The notes below the pieces were generated by a model. It searched no databases. It was not told the origin of the DNA and was given only the letters and a program-made list of their open reading frames with translations. A stretch of 8,431 nt of DNA from Nitrococcus sp. (GTDB taxonomy: Bacteria > Pseudomonadota > Gammaproteobacteria > Nitrococcales > Nitrococcaceae): contig JAKDMK010000083.1 in NCBI GenBank assembly GCA_030452365.1, positions 1-8,431 of the forward strand. Direction: 5' to 3'. The stretch's first letter is position 1. Each line of letters starts with the position of its first letter. Made by a program: the position numbers and the translations under genes. Shown here piece after piece: positions 5,717 through 8,431 of this stretch.

Positions 5717-7405
5717 ATGGCCGATAATCGCCGTAGCCGCGTAATCACCCAAGGCGTGGCTCGCACCCCCAATCGGGCCATGCTTCGCGCCGTTGGATTT
5801 AACGATGCCGACTTCGACAAGCCCATCGTCGGCGTAGGTAATGCCCACAGCACCATCACACCCTGCAACGTGGGTATCGGGGCATTGGCGGCCCAGGCCG
5901 AACAGGCGTTGCGTGAGGCCGGTGCCATGCCCGTCAGCTTCGGCACAATCACGATCTCCGATGGGATCTCCATGGGCACCGAGGGCATGAAATACTCTCT
6001 GGTCTCGCGCGAGGTCATAGCCGATGCAATCGAAACGGTAGGCAATGGCCAATGCCTGGATGGCATGCTCGCCACCGGCGGCTGTGATAAAAACATGCCC
6101 GGCGCCATGATCGCCATAGCACGCATGAACATTCCGGCGATCTTCGTCTACGGCGGCACTATCAAGCCAGGGCGCTATAAGGATCAGGCGCTGACTATCG
6201 TCAGCGCCTTCGAGGCGGTCGGCCAATACGCGGCCGGCAAACTCTCGGTCGAGGATCTTCAGGGCGTGGAGCGCAATGCCTGCCCCGGCGCCGGCGCCTG
6301 CGGCGGCATGTATACGGCAAACACGATGTCCAGCGCTTTCGAGGCCTTGGGCATGAGCTTAATGGGCTCGTCTACTCAATGCGCGGAGGATCCGGAGAAA
6401 GCTCAGAGCGCTTGGCGCTCAGCCCAAGTTCTGGTGGATGCGATCCGCGAGCAGCGCTTGCCGCGCGACATCATGACCCGGCAAGCCTTCGAGAACGCCT
6501 TCGCCGTGGTTATGGCCCTCGGCGGCTCGACCAACGCCGTGCTGCATCTGCTGGCGATCGCCAATGCCGCGGAGGTCGATTTCAGCATCGATGATGTGGA
6601 GGCGATCCGCCAGCGCGTGCCCGTGCTGTGCGAGCTCAAACCCTCCGGGCGTTTCGTGACCAGCCAGTTTCATGAGGTCGGCGGTACCCCGCAGGTCATG
6701 AAGATTCTTCTGGCCAACGGTTTGCTGCACGGCGCCTGCCGCACAATTTCCGGGCAATCCATTGCCGAGCTGCTGGCCGATTTACCCACCGAACCGCCAA
6801 CTGGCCAGGAAATCATTCGACCTTTCAGTCAGCCGCTCTATCCGCAGGGACACCTGGCCATCCTGCGCGGCAACCTCGCAGAGGAAGGCGCCGTAGCCAA
6901 GGTAACCGGCATTAAGCAGCGCCGAATCACGGGACCAGCGCGGGTATTCGACTCGGAAGAACAAGCGCTGGAGGCCATTCTGGCAGATCAAATCGTGGCC
7001 GGCGATGTCATCGTCATTCGCTATGAAGGGCCAAAGGGTGGCCCCGGTATGCGCGAGATGCTGGCGCCGACATCGGCAATTATCGGCAAAGGGCTCGGCG
7101 ATACCGTGGGTCTCATCACCGACGGGCGCTTCTCCGGCGGTACCTACGGCATGGTCGTGGGCCACGTTGCCCCGGAGGCCGCGGTTGGCGGTACGATTGC
7201 CCTGGTCCAGGACGGCGATGAGATCACCATCGATTCCGACCACAATTTGCTGACGCTCAATATTGCAGACATTGAGATTGCCGAGCGGCGAAGTGCATGG
7301 CGCCCGCCCCAGCCCCGTTATCGCCGCGGCGTGCTGGCAAAGTACGCGCGGCTGGTATCCTCGGCAAGCATCGGGGCTGTTACGGATAACGACCTATTCA
7401 ACTGA
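5717..7405 (+). CDS. ilvD: Dihydroxy-acid dehydratase IlvD
   Basis: A 562-residue iron-sulfur dehydratase that converts dihydroxy acids to 2-oxo acids in isoleucine, valine and pantothenate precursor synthesis in the cytoplasm. The cysteines at cluster positions are present: Cys50 in TITPCNVG, Cys123 in [10 protein letters not shown] and Cys195 in [15 protein letters not shown]. This three-cysteine pattern is the one linked to [2Fe-2S] clusters in this class. Other active-site elements are Asp82 in SDGISMG, the metal-site lysine Lys125 in CDKN, and Ser473 in [11 protein letters not shown]. The length fits the short IlvD class, not the approximately 615-residue E. coli type. The start is well supported: GAGGAG at 5706-5711 with 5-base spacing, and the N terminus [22 protein letters not shown] matches relatives. 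It stands alone with its own promoter, without other ilv genes nearby. It looks intact. Confidence 0.97.
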   Translation: MADNRRSRVITQGVARTPNRAMLRAVGFNDADFDKPIVGVGNAHSTITPCNVGIGALAAQAEQALREAGAMPVSFGTITISDGISMGTEGMKYSLVSREVIADAIETVGNGQCLDGMLATGGCDKNMPGAMIAIARMNIPAIFVYGGTIKPGRYKDQALTIVSAFEAVGQYAAGKLSVEDLQGVERNACPGAGACGGMYTANTMSSAFEALGMSLMGSSTQCAEDPEKAQSAWRSAQVLVDAIREQRLPRDIMTRQAFENAFAVVMALGGSTNAVLHLLAIANAAEVDFSIDDVEAIRQRVPVLCELKPSGRFVTSQFHEVGGTPQVMKILLANGLLHGACRTISGQSIAELLADLPTEPPTGQEIIRPFSQPLYPQGHLAILRGNLAEEGAVAKVTGIKQRRITGPARVFDSEEQALEAILADQIVAGDVIVIRYEGPKGGPGMREMLAPTSAIIGKGLGDTVGLITDGRFSGGTYGMVVGHVAPEAAVGGTIALVQDGDEITIDSDHNLLTLNIADIEIAERRSAWRPPQPRYRRGVLAKYARLVSSASIGAVTDNDLFN

Positions 7406-7431
7406 GGCCAAAGCCGCGAACGATACACCGC

Positions 7432-7528
7432 GTAGGTTGGAGTGACAAAGGAACCCCAACACCTGCGGTAGCCGTGTTGGGGCGAATGTCCGGGCACACG
7501 TTGGGGTTCGCAAGCTCACCCAACCTAC
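7432..7528. repeat. Head-to-head pair of REP-like palindromic repeats
   Basis: Two 29-base units face each other between convergent genes. Unit 1 (plus, 7432-7460) and unit 2 (minus, 7528-7500) each read GTAGGTTGG, 11 variable bases, then AACCCCAAC. Within the pair, CCCCAACAC (7454-7462) forms a perfect 9-base hairpin with GTGTTGGGG (7474-7482), while AACCCCAAC (7452-7460) is also perfectly complementary to GTTGGGGTT (7500-7508), so two mutually exclusive folds exist. Repeats starting GTAGGTTGG are, as I recall, dispersed in many gammaproteobacterial genomes; in this position the pair may serve both converging transcripts as a 3'-end structure. No transposase is linked to it here. Confidence 0.75.
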
Positions 7529-7562
7529 CGAGCTGCGTCGGCCTTGTATAACTATGTAAAGG

Positions 7563-8156
7563 CTACGCCTGTCTCGCCAGCTGCTTGAGGTCCGCCGCGA
7601 TGGAATGCACTTGATCGGCGGTGCGGATCAGAAAGCGTGCATCGCCGGTCTGGTCGAAGACGAAGACCGCGCTGCTGTGGGAAACCTCGTAATCGCCGCT
7701 CGCATCGGGCTCATCGTAACCATAGCCGATGCGGTAGCGTTTGGTGATCTTGGTCAACTGTTCATGGTTGCCCCGCAGGCCCACGAACTGCGGACCGAAC
7801 GCCGCCGTATATGAACGCAACCGTTCAAGCCCGTCGCGCTTTGGATCCACGCTGACGAACAGCACCCGAACATCCTTTGCCATCGATTCCGGCAGCCGAT
7901 CGATAGCGGCCTTCAGCTTCGCCAAGGTGGTTGGACAGACATCCGGGCAATGAGTATAGCCGAAGTAAACCAACGCGATATGGCCAAGGTAGTCCTGAGC
8001 GCTAACCTGATGACCGCCGTCCGCCGTCAGGGTGAAATGCAACGGCTTCGTCAGCCCGGCAATCCCTTTGGTTTGCCAATGGACCCCATCACTGCAAGCG
8101 CTAAGCAGCAGGCCAAGTCCAATGCTGATCAATATGCGACGACATCCAGGAGTCAT
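7563..8156 (-). CDS. SCO1/SenC/PrrC family copper chaperone lipoprotein
   Basis: A 197-residue thioredoxin-fold protein that delivers copper to, or keeps reduced, the CuA site of cytochrome c oxidase. The N terminus is a lipoprotein signal: Arg6-Arg7, a hydrophobic stretch, and the lipobox LLSAC with the lipidated Cys21, so the protein should be anchored on the periplasmic face of a membrane. Copper ligands are complete: Cys70 and Cys74 in THCPDVCP, and His160 in EVSHSSAVFVFD. The run RVLFVSVDPKRD (97-108) is also typical. The start gives a well-formed signal peptide, though no clear Shine-Dalgarno precedes it; the upstream gene ends only 3 bases before, so coupling is likely. The gene is convergent with ilvD, with the REP-like pair between them. 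It looks intact. Confidence 0.93.
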   Translation of the reverse strand: MTPGCRRILISIGLGLLLSACSDGVHWQTKGIAGLTKPLHFTLTADGGHQVSAQDYLGHIALVYFGYTHCPDVCPTTLAKLKAAIDRLPESMAKDVRVLFVSVDPKRDGLERLRSYTAAFGPQFVGLRGNHEQLTKITKRYRIGYGYDEPDASGDYEVSHSSAVFVFDQTGDARFLIRTADQVHSIAADLKQLARQA

Positions 8157-8159
8157 GGA

Positions 8160-8431
8160 TTAGTGATCGAATAAAGTGTTGGTCGAGATGGGATTGCCCG
8201 CGGACGACACGGCCGCCGGCGCGGTGGTAGCTACACGGGCCTGACTCTCCTGAACCCGATGCTCGCGGAACATGAAGCTGAGCAGAATCACCGCCCCCAC
8301 CACGCTCATCATCGAAGCCGGGATCCAGGTAACCAACCCGCCAATTTGCTGGTCGACTATCGGGCTTATCGGCCAGGCACGACCACAGATCGAATAGATA
8401 TCGAAGAGCTCCTGATGGCTAAAGAAAATAT
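8160..8431 (-). CDS. CtaG-like (caa3 type) cytochrome c oxidase assembly protein, C-terminal part
   Basis: Only the last 89 residues are visible; the gene runs off the right edge. The segment DQQIGGLVTWIPASMMSVVG followed by AVILLSFMFREHR matches the C-terminal region of the multi-pass CtaG_caa3 family, ending in a last membrane helix, and a Ser/Thr/Ala/Pro-rich tail ends in NTLFDH. Family members are integral membrane proteins linked to assembly of aa3/caa3 oxidases, probably in copper delivery. The stop lies 3 bases before the SCO1-like start, so the two form an operon for oxidase biogenesis. The tail of about 30 residues after the last helix has no recognised motif. The identification rests on a short stretch, so it is less certain than the other genes. 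Confidence 0.75.
   Translation of the reverse strand, partial: IFFSHQELFDIYSICGRAWPISPIVDQQIGGLVTWIPASMMSVVGAVILLSFMFREHRVQESQARVATTAPAAVSSAGNPISTNTLFDH

Noticed and set aside
5657..6226. Minus-strand open frames of 162 and 189 codons opposite the ilvD 5' end
   Set aside because: They overlap the conserved IlvD N terminus and reflect codon bias in a GC-rich gene; no family resemblance.

Overview
The window is a piece of a bacterial chromosome, most likely from a gammaproteobacterium of moderately high GC content. Four things point there: an overlapping metX-metW pair, a fused GNAT-nitrilase, an SCO1 lipoprotein next to a caa3-type CtaG, and an REP-like GTAGGTTGG repeat. This is judged from protein-family resemblance and genome style only. 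I cannot name a genus.

Layout. Positions 1-1300 (minus, cut by the left edge) hold a GNAT-nitrilase fusion enzyme. Positions 1508-2240 hold a complete type II toxin-antitoxin operon of the HigB/HigA type, with a textbook promoter whose spacer is a perfect palindrome. Positions 2412-4165 hold metX and metW, overlapping by 4 bases, for the first committed acylation step of methionine synthesis. Positions 4278-5201 encode a zinc-dependent histone-deacetylase-family amidohydrolase. Positions 5202-5716 are a long gene-free stretch with DnaA boxes, an AT-rich block, dense GATC sites and several hairpins. Positions 5717-7405 are ilvD (branched-chain amino acid synthesis), driven by a strong extended -10 promoter. 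Positions 7432-7528 hold a head-to-head pair of REP-like repeats between two convergent genes. Positions 7563-8431 (minus) hold an SCO1/SenC copper-chaperone lipoprotein preceded by the C-terminal end of a CtaG-like membrane protein, a cytochrome oxidase biogenesis operon that runs off the right edge.

How the parts fit. Most of the window is core metabolism (methionine, isoleucine/valine, respiratory oxidase assembly). The accessory element is the toxin-antitoxin operon, inserted between the GNAT-nitrilase gene and metX and apparently less GC-rich than its neighbours. No CRISPR array, tRNA, rRNA or transposase was seen.

The parts most worth a second look are the origin-like gene-free region (5202-5716) with its thrice-repeated GATCGAAC motif, the probably leaderless toxin transcript, and the composite REP-like element. 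I found no clear evidence of a wholly new multi-gene system.
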